Shown here one piece after another: positions 46,416 through 54,609 of a stretch of 64,000 nucleotides of DNA. The first letter of the stretch is position 1. Each line of letters starts with the position of its first letter. Source of the stretch: CAZKBP01 sp964551015 (GTDB taxonomy: Bacteria; Bacteroidota; Bacteroidia; Cytophagales; Microscillaceae). The position numbers and the translations under genes are program-made. The notes under the pieces were generated by a model that saw nothing but the letters and a program-made list of their open reading frames with translations, had not been told where the DNA came from and ran no database searches. The stretch is taken from NCBI GenBank assembly GCA_964551015.1, contig CAZKBP010000033.1, positions 8,164-72,163 of the forward strand. Reading direction: 5' to 3'.

Positions 46416-47570
46416 CTAATATCTATAAATGGCATTGACAGATGACTCATTGTCAGGCATTTCTTCTTTCTCCACGGTATAGACTTTGGTACCCGTGAGG
46501 AAAGCCTTGACCGCGGCTTGGTTTAGCAAATCAAGATTATCCGTCTGATGTTCAGCGTCAATATGGACTTGATGAGACTGAGGTTCGTATGTACCCCAGA
46601 TTTGAGCTCCTTTTTCTATGAACAAAGTATCCACACGATTGGCTAGGGTGGCGGGTATAATTTCTTCGGTTTTGGAAGAGGCCAGTTGATAAGCTAGTTT
46701 TTTCTCGTAATTCTCTTTTCTTTGATTTTTTTCCGAGGAAAAATAATTGGCCAAGAGATTCCAAGCTCGTTCGTGTAGCACCAGGCGGTCAGTTTCGTCG
46801 TAGTTACCACTTAGATGCTGTGCATATAAATGTGGATAAGTATTCACTTCTTGATAAATAGGAATCAGATAATCTACTCCAGCCAATACCAAGGGGGGCG
46901 TTTCGTCGTGGAGCATTTTCATCAGTCCTTGATTGATCTCTCGGAAGTATTTCTTAATTTCCTCTTTCTTTTCATGATCTGAGCCACTGCCCTGCCCGTG
47001 GAAGATAGCTCGCTCAGCACCGCCTTGCCCACTGTGATGCTGGAGTGTGTTGGATTCATAATCTTTGCCTACTGCTTCTTCTAAGCTTAGGGGTACTAAG
47101 TCTTCAATTTTCACATCGGCAATGCTATGGCGACTTCCCTCAAAGAAACGAACCTGATCTTGGCTCACCGCCATTAAGAAAAAGCGACCATCTTCGTGAA
47201 AGATGGGTAGCAAAGGCAGCAAATACAAGTGATTATCTACGTAAGTGAAGGCATCAAAGTAGAGAGGAAGCGTGAAATGTTCCATCTGGTTTTCGTGCAA
47301 GAAAATAGCCATTCCATCGGAGAGATATTTCCAAAATTCTTCATCTTCTAACAATTGCTCGGCGGGGCGAAGTAATTTGTGAATAGTATCCTCCTCGTGG
47401 CTAGTTTCTAGCTTATCTCTTACTTCTTTGAGTGCGTTTTTGAGGTGAATTTGATCTTGCTGTCGTCGATCTCCTTGACTATCTCGATGCGTGGGAAAGT
47501 AAATGGAGACGCAAGGACTCGCATTTATATTGGATAGTCTTTCGAGGGTATTTTTATCTAATAGATTCAT
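46416..47570 (-). CDS. Bacterial aeRF1-like (baeRF/Balon-type) ribosome hibernation factor
   Basis: 384 aa from ATG 47570. It resembles the baeRF families: an N-terminal LLDKNTLERLSN... VSIYFPTHRDSQGDRRQQDQIHLKNALKE block (central eRF1-like fold), and RFFEGSRHSIADVKIEDLVP, with a final domain ending in KAFLTGTKVYTVEKEEMPDNESSVNAIYRY. One such family member (Balon) binds the ribosomal A site during hibernation. This member has a GSGSDHEKKEEIKKYFREI linker near 215-235. Sits directly upstream of ftsH, in a region full of stress genes. Confidence 0.8.
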   Translation of the reverse strand: MNLLDKNTLERLSNINASPCVSIYFPTHRDSQGDRRQQDQIHLKNALKEVRDKLETSHEEDTIHKLLRPAEQLLEDEEFWKYLSDGMAIFLHENQMEHFTLPLYFDAFTYVDNHLYLLPLLPIFHEDGRFFLMAVSQDQVRFFEGSRHSIADVKIEDLVPLSLEEAVGKDYESNTLQHHSGQGGAERAIFHGQGSGSDHEKKEEIKKYFREINQGLMKMLHDETPPLVLAGVDYLIPIYQEVNTYPHLYAQHLSGNYDETDRLVLHERAWNLLANYFSSEKNQRKENYEKKLAYQLASSKTEEIIPATLANRVDTLFIEKGAQIWGTYEPQSHQVHIDAEHQTDNLDLLNQAAVKAFLTGTKVYTVEKEEMPDNESSVNAIYRY

Positions 47571-47954
47571 AAAGTGAATTTTTTCCTTTAACAAAATATC
47601 TGGTTTTCTTTTGTAAATTTTTGATTAGTGTACTGACAAAGCTCGTGGGTTGCCTTGCCTGATTAGAGATGGGAACTACTATACTTGAATGATACAATTT
47701 TGACCTGTAATCAGAACTAGGCAAATGTTGGAATCTGTTTTAAATCCACGTAACTTGTCTGATTACTACTATAAAAGAATAATGCCATAAGCGAAGGCAC
47801 TAACTCCCCCTTTATTAAAATCCTGATAATCAGTAATTAACAAGAGTTTCTTGGTCAAAGCATCTAATTGCTAAGATGGTATTTACGGCTAAGTTGGGCA
47901 ACATTTTCTACACTCCCGTAGAAGCTTCTAATTAATCAGAGAGTCAGTTGCTCC
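47571..47954. other. Intergenic stretch without recognised gene
   Basis: 384 bp between the lipid kinase end and the baeRF-like start, both on the minus strand. No convincing reading frame, repeat or strong hairpin was found; it presumably holds the promoter of the baeRF-ftsH unit. Confidence 0.5.
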
Positions 47955-48821
47955 TTAACCCGTGAGTACATTCAGACATTGAGGGATGATTTCTACCCGT
48001 ATTTGTGTTACTTCACCAATGATTTCACCATCAATCTGCAAGATCCGAGGAGAAGAACTTTGGATGAGGGCACTCTTAGTAGACAAAATTTCTAGATAAT
48101 CGGGATTTTGTTCTTCGGCTAGTAAGAAATCTATAGCGGACAATACAGAAACATCTTTGACGATACAAATCTCAAATCGCTGGTCGTCCAAGGCTCCTAT
48201 GGGATTGAGCACCGCACCTGTTCCATAGCGTTGGGCATTCGCCAGAGCCACCATGAAAGCCTTTCCTCGGAAGCTAGTTTGGTCTGTCTCGATAGACACT
48301 TCGAAGGCTTGTGGTTGGCTAAATTCTTTTAAAAACTGCAAAGCATAATTCCAGATACCTCTTCTCTCGGATTCTTCGAACCGCTCGATGAGCTGGGCGT
48401 TGAAGCCAATATCGCTGATATGCAGACACGTGTATTTTTCATTGATCCGCAGCATATCAATTTTTTTGACTTTATTCATCATCAGTGTTTCCAGAGCCAA
48501 ATCAATTTGCTCGGGGATATTGAGCTCGGTAGCCATCCCGTTGGCCGAACCCATGGGGATTATCCCCAGCTTGTGCGGCGTGTCTTCGAGCATTTCAGCG
48601 AGCATGGCGACTGTGCCATCTCCCCCTACGGCCACAACTGTATCTGGCTGATTATCAGCAAGGCATTTTTGAATTTCTTGGCGATCATTTTGACCCGTGG
48701 TTTGGTAGTGAGACATCTCCACGTGATGTATCTGAGAGAAGTCTTCGAGGTGTTGGTAAAATTTAGATTTGTCCGTATCACCCGCGATCGGATTGATCAC
48801 AAAAAGCAGTTTTCGTTTCAT
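47955..48821 (-). CDS. Diacylglycerol-kinase-like lipid kinase (YegS/BmrU family)
   Basis: 288 aa. LFVINPIAGD opens the DAGK catalytic fold, followed by VVAVGGDGTVAMLAEM (GGDGT, 66-70) and GIIPMGSANGMATEL, the glycine-rich loop. The C-terminal half carries the beta-sandwich and ends with an LQIDGEIIGE strand. These kinases phosphorylate diacylglycerol or related lipids with ATP. Divergent from the App1-type phosphatase gene, so lipid kinase and lipid phosphatase share a 146-bp control region. Confidence 0.92.
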   Translation of the reverse strand: MKRKLLFVINPIAGDTDKSKFYQHLEDFSQIHHVEMSHYQTTGQNDRQEIQKCLADNQPDTVVAVGGDGTVAMLAEMLEDTPHKLGIIPMGSANGMATELNIPEQIDLALETLMMNKVKKIDMLRINEKYTCLHISDIGFNAQLIERFEESERRGIWNYALQFLKEFSQPQAFEVSIETDQTSFRGKAFMVALANAQRYGTGAVLNPIGALDDQRFEICIVKDVSVLSAIDFLLAEEQNPDYLEILSTKSALIQSSSPRILQIDGEIIGEVTQIRVEIIPQCLNVLTG

Positions 48822-48967
48822 AGAGCTGATTTTTTAATTTCTGTCTCAAGAGTGAATTAAAGAGAAAAATACTAACCAAATGCACCTGTCTGCAATTATT
48901 TATATATAACAGTTAAAGTCTCGAATATTAACGAAGTGCTAGAAAATATTTTAGGAAAGTTCACGAT

Positions 48968-50095
48968 ATGCCAGAAAATAATTACTTCTCCCCAAATAAG
49001 AAATTTCGAAAATTTGCTCGTCTCAGGGATCCTTGGCGTAAATTCGTATTATCAACCAAGGCCAGATTAGGATACTTGGGGCGACCTAAGATTGTTGCCT
49101 ACCGAGCATATGGGAATCAAGAATACATCTGTGTGAGAGGCCACGTGATCGAAGATAAGGGCATGTCTCCTCCTCGCCCCAATGATAGTATCTGGAAAAA
49201 TATGCTGGCGATGCTCAAACGATTTTTGAACGAAACGCTCCCTCACGTGGCTCTCAGAATACAGATAGGAAATCAGGTAAAAGAAATCCAGACCAACGAA
49301 AAAGGCTATTTTCAGGTTCAAATTTCTAATCCTCAGCTTGAATGTGGTTGGCATCAAGGTGAAATTTCCTTGGTGAAACCCAGCCCCGAAGACCAAGCAA
49401 ACATCCAGACGAATTTTTCTATTTTAATTCCCCACCCTACTTCTTATGGAGTAATTTCGGATATTGACGATACTTTTCTGGTTTCTCACGCGACCCGTTA
49501 TTTTAAGAAAATTTGGCTATTACTCTCACGCAATGCACATACGCGCAAGCCTTTCGAGGGAATTGTACAGTTTTATCAGGCCTTACACGAGGGAATGATT
49601 GCTTCCCAACCTCACCCTTTTTTCTATGTATCGAGTAGTGAGTGGAATTTGTATGATTTTATCCGAGAGTTTTGTCGTTTCCAGCAAATGCCCGATGGTG
49701 TTTTTTTGCTCAAGGATTTAAAGGTAAAACTAAGTGACTTTTGGCGTTCAGGAGGGGGCGACCACAGCCATAAAGTGCACAAAATTCGGGAGATTCTTAA
49801 GACTTACCCTGATTATCCCTTTATTCTGATTGGAGATAACGGACAACAAGATCCTGAAAATTATCGAAGAATTGCTCAGGAATTTTCCTCACAAATTAAA
49901 CTCATTTACATTCGTAACGTACGACGCAAACGAGCTAGCTACGTTGAGAAAATGCGCGAAGAATTAGAAGCCACTGGCGTGGAAACTTTTTTATTTGAAC
50001 ATAGCCGCGAACTCTGGACACACGCTTTCGAGAAAAATCTTTTAGGAACCAGCACAGAAAAAGTATTTACAAGGAAGCATAGATCGCAGAAATAA
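48968..50095 (+). CDS. App1-type phosphatidate phosphatase (DUF2183)
   Basis: 375 aa, no signal peptide. HAD-type catalytic motif SDIDDTFL (D165-x-D167) then VSSSEWNLYDFI (motif II) and LIGDNGQQDPE (motif IV) identify the App1 catalytic domain; the N-terminal 150 residues form a beta-rich domain (VRGHVIEDKG, GYFQVQI). Yeast App1 is a Mg-dependent phosphatidate phosphatase. The gene converges on the HD/Pycsar-type gene with a 29-bp overlap. Confidence 0.9.
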   Translation: MPENNYFSPNKKFRKFARLRDPWRKFVLSTKARLGYLGRPKIVAYRAYGNQEYICVRGHVIEDKGMSPPRPNDSIWKNMLAMLKRFLNETLPHVALRIQIGNQVKEIQTNEKGYFQVQISNPQLECGWHQGEISLVKPSPEDQANIQTNFSILIPHPTSYGVISDIDDTFLVSHATRYFKKIWLLLSRNAHTRKPFEGIVQFYQALHEGMIASQPHPFFYVSSSEWNLYDFIREFCRFQQMPDGVFLLKDLKVKLSDFWRSGGGDHSHKVHKIREILKTYPDYPFILIGDNGQQDPENYRRIAQEFSSQIKLIYIRNVRRKRASYVEKMREELEATGVETFLFEHSRELWTHAFEKNLLGTSTEKVFTRKHRSQK

Positions 50096-51263
50096 GCAAC
50101 CCCAATACGCTAAAAATAAGCCCGTACATGAACACATCGTAGGAAATACTGAGCAAACGATATTTTTTTCTCAACACTTTTCCCAGCGCGTACATATCTA
50201 CCGACATCATATCATAGAGCAACTGCTGATCGTTTTTCAGCGTTCGTAGCTCTTCTAGGAATACCTCTTGCGACATTCCCAAAAAATTACCAAAATAAAG
50301 CGGACTTACTTTTCGCTCCCGAATTTTTTGCTGATCGATTTCCGAAATAGTGATCTTAGGTCGTGCGGATGAGATGGCAAATACCGCCGAAACCAAGCTA
50401 CTCAACAATAAAATCGTAATGGGAATAAACACGTACAAATGATTGGCCATATATTTCTGAGAAAACGTAATGCCCGCTCCAGACAAAGTAATGATGATGG
50501 AGAGAATAATCGCATTTACACTAATCATCATATTTGCCTTGCCATCCGCAATGGAGCTAAAGTTAATGTGATTCCGATAAGTAGCTCGATAGAGCGTGTC
50601 AATGCCTCTCCCGAAGTCTTTTCCAGTCTTTTTGCGTCTGACTAGCTTATGGGTATCTTCTATTTCTTCTTTCTGTTTGTTAATATTCTTGGTGCGACGT
50701 GCCTCGTATTTTTCGCGGGCAGGCGGGGTGTAGAAGCGATGATGGCTGAGCTGGTCTAGCTGGTGTTTTTCCCAAGCGGGTCTTGACCAAGGCTTACTTC
50801 TGAAGTGATTTTCTTCTGTACGCAGAAGCTCTTTGTAGCGAAAATACCGCTTACGACCATAAAAAGCATGGTTTGCATCTACTAACAACTTTGCCAGATA
50901 AGAATCAGGGGTTTGCCCCTGATGCGCCTCCTGTATGAGCTGGCTTACCTGCTGTATTTTCGCCGAATCATAATGAGCTTTTTCTAGAAAATCACTAGCA
51001 AGTCGCTGGCTGTGCTTCCAAAAATCTACATGGGCTTGAGTGTAGCCTGTGTATTGAAAACAAGCGGCTAACAACAAGATTTCCTTATCTTCAGCACTGA
51101 GATTGCTGTTTTTGGCCAGAGATTTTGCAACTTCTAAAACTTCTTCGGTGTGGCTCAGATTATGAAAAGTATAATCAGAGGACAGTTGGTGCTGAAGCAA
51201 TGCTTCAACCTTCTGGATGGCTTTTTGAATAATCTTTTGATCCGGCTTAGTGCTGACGTTCAT
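50067..51263 (-). CDS. Degenerate HD domain fused to a Pycsar-effector-type membrane domain
   Basis: 398 aa. Residues 10-180 follow the HD-phosphohydrolase pattern: YTFHNLSHTEEVLEVA (H34, H38), then AACFQYTGY where active relatives have the HD doublet (here Q70-Y71), and LLVDANHAF (D129). Residues 215-397 form the DUF5706/PycTM domain: RNHINFSSIADGKANMMISVNAIILS, then helices at about 247-265, 277-297 and 375-395. In Pycsar defence this membrane domain is triggered by cyclic CMP or UMP. No cyclase gene lies nearby. With two metal ligands missing, the HD part more probably binds a nucleotide than hydrolyses one (inference). Confidence 0.85.
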   Translation of the reverse strand: MNVSTKPDQKIIQKAIQKVEALLQHQLSSDYTFHNLSHTEEVLEVAKSLAKNSNLSAEDKEILLLAACFQYTGYTQAHVDFWKHSQRLASDFLEKAHYDSAKIQQVSQLIQEAHQGQTPDSYLAKLLVDANHAFYGRKRYFRYKELLRTEENHFRSKPWSRPAWEKHQLDQLSHHRFYTPPAREKYEARRTKNINKQKEEIEDTHKLVRRKKTGKDFGRGIDTLYRATYRNHINFSSIADGKANMMISVNAIILSIIITLSGAGITFSQKYMANHLYVFIPITILLLSSLVSAVFAISSARPKITISEIDQQKIRERKVSPLYFGNFLGMSQEVFLEELRTLKNDQQLLYDMMSVDMYALGKVLRKKYRLLSISYDVFMYGLIFSVLGLLISAIYASL

Positions 51264-51316
51264 AATGTATAGTCAAAGATTCGGTAAACCGTGCCTCCTC
51301 AATGCTACACAAAACA

Positions 51317-51724
51317 CTAGCTATCTCTGGGTGTAAGCTTTACGTTTTTGGTGTCGTGAGGATGGTGAAAATTGCCCAAATCGTGTATATCTTTAAATTC
51401 TTTTATAAATCTAAAAATATTTCCTTTAATCGCAATAGGCGTTCGGAGCAAAACCGGACTTTTTCGAATCAAGGCAATGACATCTTCTTGTTTAGTAGGA
51501 GCTTTTTCGGGCATTTCCTCGTGGTCAGTCTCTAATAGCTCTTGGATTTCTACGCCAAGCCCCTGCGCAATCTCCGCCAAGAGTGTACCTGCCAAAGGTT
51601 CCTTATCTACATTGATTTCGTTTAGCTTGACTCGGGGCAAGTCCTTAGCTCGAGCGAGGAAGGTCTTGTCTTTTCTTTGAGTCTGATTGTATATAAAAAT
51701 GAGTTCTCGGTTGCTCGTTTCCAT
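51317..51724 (-). CDS. ArsC/Spx-like thioredoxin-fold protein without cysteine
   Basis: 135 aa. The first strand IFIYNQTQRKDKTFLARA and the block TLLAEIAQGLGVEIQEL...DVIALIRKSPVLLRTPIAIKG copy the ArsC/Spx fold (LKxxPxLLxRPIV-type helix and strand). The normal catalytic cysteine after strand 1 is absent, and the whole protein contains no cysteine at all. It is therefore not an arsenate reductase; a binding role is more likely. It lies between Dps and the HD/Pycsar-type gene. Confidence 0.75.
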   Translation of the reverse strand: METSNRELIFIYNQTQRKDKTFLARAKDLPRVKLNEINVDKEPLAGTLLAEIAQGLGVEIQELLETDHEEMPEKAPTKQEDVIALIRKSPVLLRTPIAIKGNIFRFIKEFKDIHDLGNFHHPHDTKNVKLTPRDS

Positions 51725-51752
51725 GCTTATCTTATTATTATTGAATAATTAA

Positions 51753-51787
51753 AAAAAAGAATGAACGAGAAAGTGCATTCTCGTTCA
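51753..51787 (-). terminator. Terminator of dps
   Basis: TGAACGAGAA (51762-51771) pairs perfectly with TTCTCGTTCA (51778-51787), 6-nt loop. On the minus strand TTCTTTTTTTT follows. Confidence 0.85.
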
Positions 51788-51812
51788 CTATGAGGAGGAG
51801 AAATATATCTCC

Positions 51813-52361
51813 TTATTTGTTTTCCTTGTTCAAAAAGGCTGTCCACATCCAGTGAGATTTTTCCAGTTTCTTGATGAAGGATTTGATCATATCTTCGGTA
51901 CCAAAGTCTCCATTGTCTACGGCAATATCCGTTACTTCTACCAAATAGGTGAGTAAGATTTCATAATCATTGAGTATTTCGCCGACCATCTCGCGCGCAG
52001 ACAAATCTGTGCCGGTCTCTTTAATCTCTGAATACTTGAGATATTCGCCGAGCGTACTCATAGGCGTGTGCCCAAATACTCTTACGCGCTCCGCAATCTC
52101 ATCAATATTCTCTTTGGTTTCGTTGTATTGCTTCTCGAATTCTTCATGAATATCGAAGAAATCTTCGCCTTTCACATTCCAATGATAGTTTCTCAACTTC
52201 TGATAATGGACGTGATAATTAGCCAAGAGCTTATTCAGTCCCTCTACCATGCGAATGGTTTCATCACGAGTAAAACCTATTTTCTTAAAAGGTTTTAGTC
52301 TGATCTCTTTATTTGCTTTTTCTTCTCTTTCCAGTGTATTGACGTTATTATTGTTATTCAT
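51813..52361 (-). CDS. dps: Dps-family DNA-protecting ferritin-like protein
   Basis: 182 aa. Core ferroxidase block NYHVHYQKLRNYHWNVKGED, DFFDIHEEFEKQYNE (H60, H72, E76) and NIDEIAERVRVFGHTPMSTL are typical of Dps. It has a poly-asparagine, charged N-terminal tail of about 22 residues that could bind DNA. Dps dodecamers oxidise and store iron with peroxide and shield DNA. Followed by its own terminator. Confidence 0.95.
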   Translation of the reverse strand: MNNNNNVNTLEREEKANKEIRLKPFKKIGFTRDETIRMVEGLNKLLANYHVHYQKLRNYHWNVKGEDFFDIHEEFEKQYNETKENIDEIAERVRVFGHTPMSTLGEYLKYSEIKETGTDLSAREMVGEILNDYEILLTYLVEVTDIAVDNGDFGTEDMIKSFIKKLEKSHWMWTAFLNKENK

Positions 52362-52456
52362 TTCTTTCTAAAATGTTTTTGTTCAAAATTTATTATAATT
52401 AATGAAAAGAGTATGCCAAGCCCTCAGAAAGCATCACAGGCCATTCTGAGCAAAAT

Positions 52457-52489
52457 ATTGCAGAGCAAGCGCAACGCAAGCTGTGCAAT
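52457..52489 (-). terminator. Hairpin after the MscS gene
   Basis: ATTGCA-G-AGC (52457-52466) pairs with GCT-G-TGCAAT (52480-52489) with one G-G mismatch. On the minus strand ATTTTGCTC follows, so it is a moderate terminator. Confidence 0.5.
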
Positions 52490-52501
52490 TAGTTCTACAA
52501 T

Positions 52502-53611
52502 CTATGAGACTGATTTTCCATTCGTGCCCCGGTCTTGTTGACTGGCTGGAATCGGTTTAGGTACTTCCACACGGGTGCGGGGCAGGCTATTGGGATAATT
52601 TCTTTGGATAAATTCTATCAATTTTTCTCTTACTTCTACCCTCAAGTCCCAAGCCGTGGGCGAATCGGCGGCGCTCATCAAGGCTCTAATTTCTACGGAG
52701 TCAGACTTCGCATCAGTTACTTGGAGCACATTTACATCGCCATCCCAATGGGGAGAACTTTCCAAAACGCGGGTAAGCTCTTTTCTCAATTCATCAAAAG
52801 AAACATCATAATCCGTGTGGATAAAGACTGTTCCCATGATGTCAGACGAAACGCGTGTCCAGTTCTGGAAAGGCTTCTCGATAAAATAAGTAGTCGGCAC
52901 CACCAGGCGGCGGCGATCCCAAATCTTGATGACCACGTAGGTCAAGGTGATTTCTTCAATCCAGCCCCATTCATTCTCCACGATGACGACATCATCAATC
53001 CGAATGGGCTGGGTAATGGCAATCTGAAAACCAGCCAAAACCGCCGCGATGATTCTCTGCGCCGCGAAACCCAAGATAATCCCCGCGATTCCAGCCGAGG
53101 CCAGCAAGCTCACGCCCACCTGCCGAATCTTCTCGAAGGTCATCAAAATCACTCCGATCGCCAGCACGATAATCAGGAAATCTAAAATGCGCTCAAGCAC
53201 CTTGAACTGCGTGTAGGCCTTGCGCGCCGCCAGATTGTTTTTAGAACTAATATCATATTGACTCAAAGCAAACTCACGAATCACTTCCACCAGACCAATC
53301 AGAAGCCAAGCAATGCTAATAATCATGAGGATAGAGACGATATGGTTCCAGACCTGCAAGACGCCCGTCTCGATCTCGAACATCGGGCTGACAATATTGA
53401 GGGCAAAGATGAGCAATAACGCCAAGGTCGGTTTTCGCAGTCGCTTACGAATAAAATCATAGGGCACGCGCTCCCAGCTTTTCGCCAAGCGTTTGACCAA
53501 GAAAAAAACAAGAAAATGAACGATAAAAACCGATACGAAGACAATGATGGTCCAAATGAGACTAGCCAGCGGGCTATCATCGCCAAAAATCCAAGTGAGT
53601 TGTTCTATCAT
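52502..53611 (-). CDS. MscS-family small-conductance mechanosensitive channel
   Basis: 369 aa. Four to five N-terminal helices lead to the pore helix and beta domain: SLLASAGIAGIILGFAAQRIIAAVLAGFQIAI, then QPIRIDDVVIVENEWGWIEEITLTYVVIKIWDRRRLVVPTTYF. These are the MscS hallmarks. It ends with a cytosolic alpha/beta domain and a polar tail. The channel releases solutes on sudden hypo-osmotic shock. Confidence 0.95.
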   Translation of the reverse strand: MIEQLTWIFGDDSPLASLIWTIIVFVSVFIVHFLVFFLVKRLAKSWERVPYDFIRKRLRKPTLALLLIFALNIVSPMFEIETGVLQVWNHIVSILMIISIAWLLIGLVEVIREFALSQYDISSKNNLAARKAYTQFKVLERILDFLIIVLAIGVILMTFEKIRQVGVSLLASAGIAGIILGFAAQRIIAAVLAGFQIAITQPIRIDDVVIVENEWGWIEEITLTYVVIKIWDRRRLVVPTTYFIEKPFQNWTRVSSDIMGTVFIHTDYDVSFDELRKELTRVLESSPHWDGDVNVLQVTDAKSDSVEIRALMSAADSPTAWDLRVEVREKLIEFIQRNYPNSLPRTRVEVPKPIPASQQDRGTNGKSVS

Positions 53612-53755
53612 AAAAAATTGCGTTTTTAGTATGCAGCGAGTATTTCCTTACCTTCAATTGGTATATAATTTTTACCAGAAATAAAAGCAGGTAAATTCGT
53701 TTTTGTAGTACTTTATCAAGAAAACAAGCAACTTATCCGATTTTCCCACAAAAAA

Positions 53756-53784
53756 AAGCACCAACCTGTATCAGGTCGGTGCTT
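53756..53784 (-). terminator. Terminator of the DUF4136 gene
   Basis: AAGCACC-A-ACCTG (from 53756) pairs with CAGGT-C-GGTGCTT (to 53784), one mismatch, 3-nt loop; on the minus strand TTTTTTT follows. Confidence 0.85.
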
Positions 53785-53809
53785 GTGTCTATTGATTTAT
53801 GATTATTCA

Positions 53810-54382
53810 CTACTGCGCATTCTGGCTGAGATTATTGCTTGCCAAATTTCGGCTCGGAAAGTTCTCAAAAATTTGCATTACTTTCGCCTTCAGACGTTCT
53901 TTATAGCGGTCTGAGCTATAATCAATCTCACCCACAGCCCAACCCTGCCAGATGAGTTCTTCGGTTTGGGCATCTAAAATATCCACGATGAGCGTTCCTT
54001 CCTCGTAGTTCCGGGTGTAGGTATTGTTGTTGGGGAAGAAAGGATTAAACCAAAAATTATTAAAACCTTGGTTATAAACCTCTTGCTTCTCTTTGACACT
54101 TGTATAAAAACGCACGATCAAGTCAGGCTGATTTTGATTCATCTCGTAACCTCGATTTTCTAAGGCCGTGTTGATGTATCCCGCGATGCGATCACGGTTC
54201 AACGGGCTATTTAGAATGGGATTAAAATCGCCCTTGGGTTCATAATCATCTTTGACCATAAAGGTCTGAAAAGCCCTTAAATTCACCGCCGGATCACGGT
54301 CGGTATTCACAGCAAAGCGTGGGCTGCAACTTGCTATCAAGAATAAACTCATTAATACAATTATATTCAAAAAATATTTCAT
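53810..54382 (-). CDS. DUF4136 lipoprotein
   Basis: 190 aa. The signal sequence ends in lipobox IASC (C19). The mature part carries the DUF4136 pattern: NLRAFQTFMVKDD, LNRDRIAGYINTALENRGYEMNQNQPDLIVRFY and a central GTLIVDILDAQTEELIWQGWAVG strand pair. Function unknown; predicted outer-membrane lipoprotein. Confidence 0.9.
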   Translation of the reverse strand: MKYFLNIIVLMSLFLIASCSPRFAVNTDRDPAVNLRAFQTFMVKDDYEPKGDFNPILNSPLNRDRIAGYINTALENRGYEMNQNQPDLIVRFYTSVKEKQEVYNQGFNNFWFNPFFPNNNTYTRNYEEGTLIVDILDAQTEELIWQGWAVGEIDYSSDRYKERLKAKVMQIFENFPSRNLASNNLSQNAQ

Positions 54383-54609
54383 AGGTATTTCCTTGGGTTG
54401 ATGAATGATATTATTTTCTTCTTTAATTTGAGAACAAGAAAGCCCCCCTCGACGTTTCCTTCAGTCTCTCAAGACGTCGTCAAGGTATGTTAAATCATTC
54501 CCAAAAATCTCCCTTACTAGCCCAAGACATCGACAGTTTAATCGAAAAATTAGACAAAATATGGTTATCTTGGGATTATCATCAAAACAAACCCTAATCT
54601 ACAAACGAC

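Noticed and set aside
47571..47954. A tRNA or small RNA in the gap before the lipid kinase end
   Set aside because: No cloverleaf, anticodon arm or strong terminator could be identified by eye.
50067..51263. A complete Pycsar defence operon
   Set aside because: Only an effector-like membrane domain is present; no pyrimidine cyclase gene lies next to it.
52535..53185. A 216-codon frame antisense to the MscS gene
   Set aside because: Shadow of MscS; rich in H, R and N with no domain.
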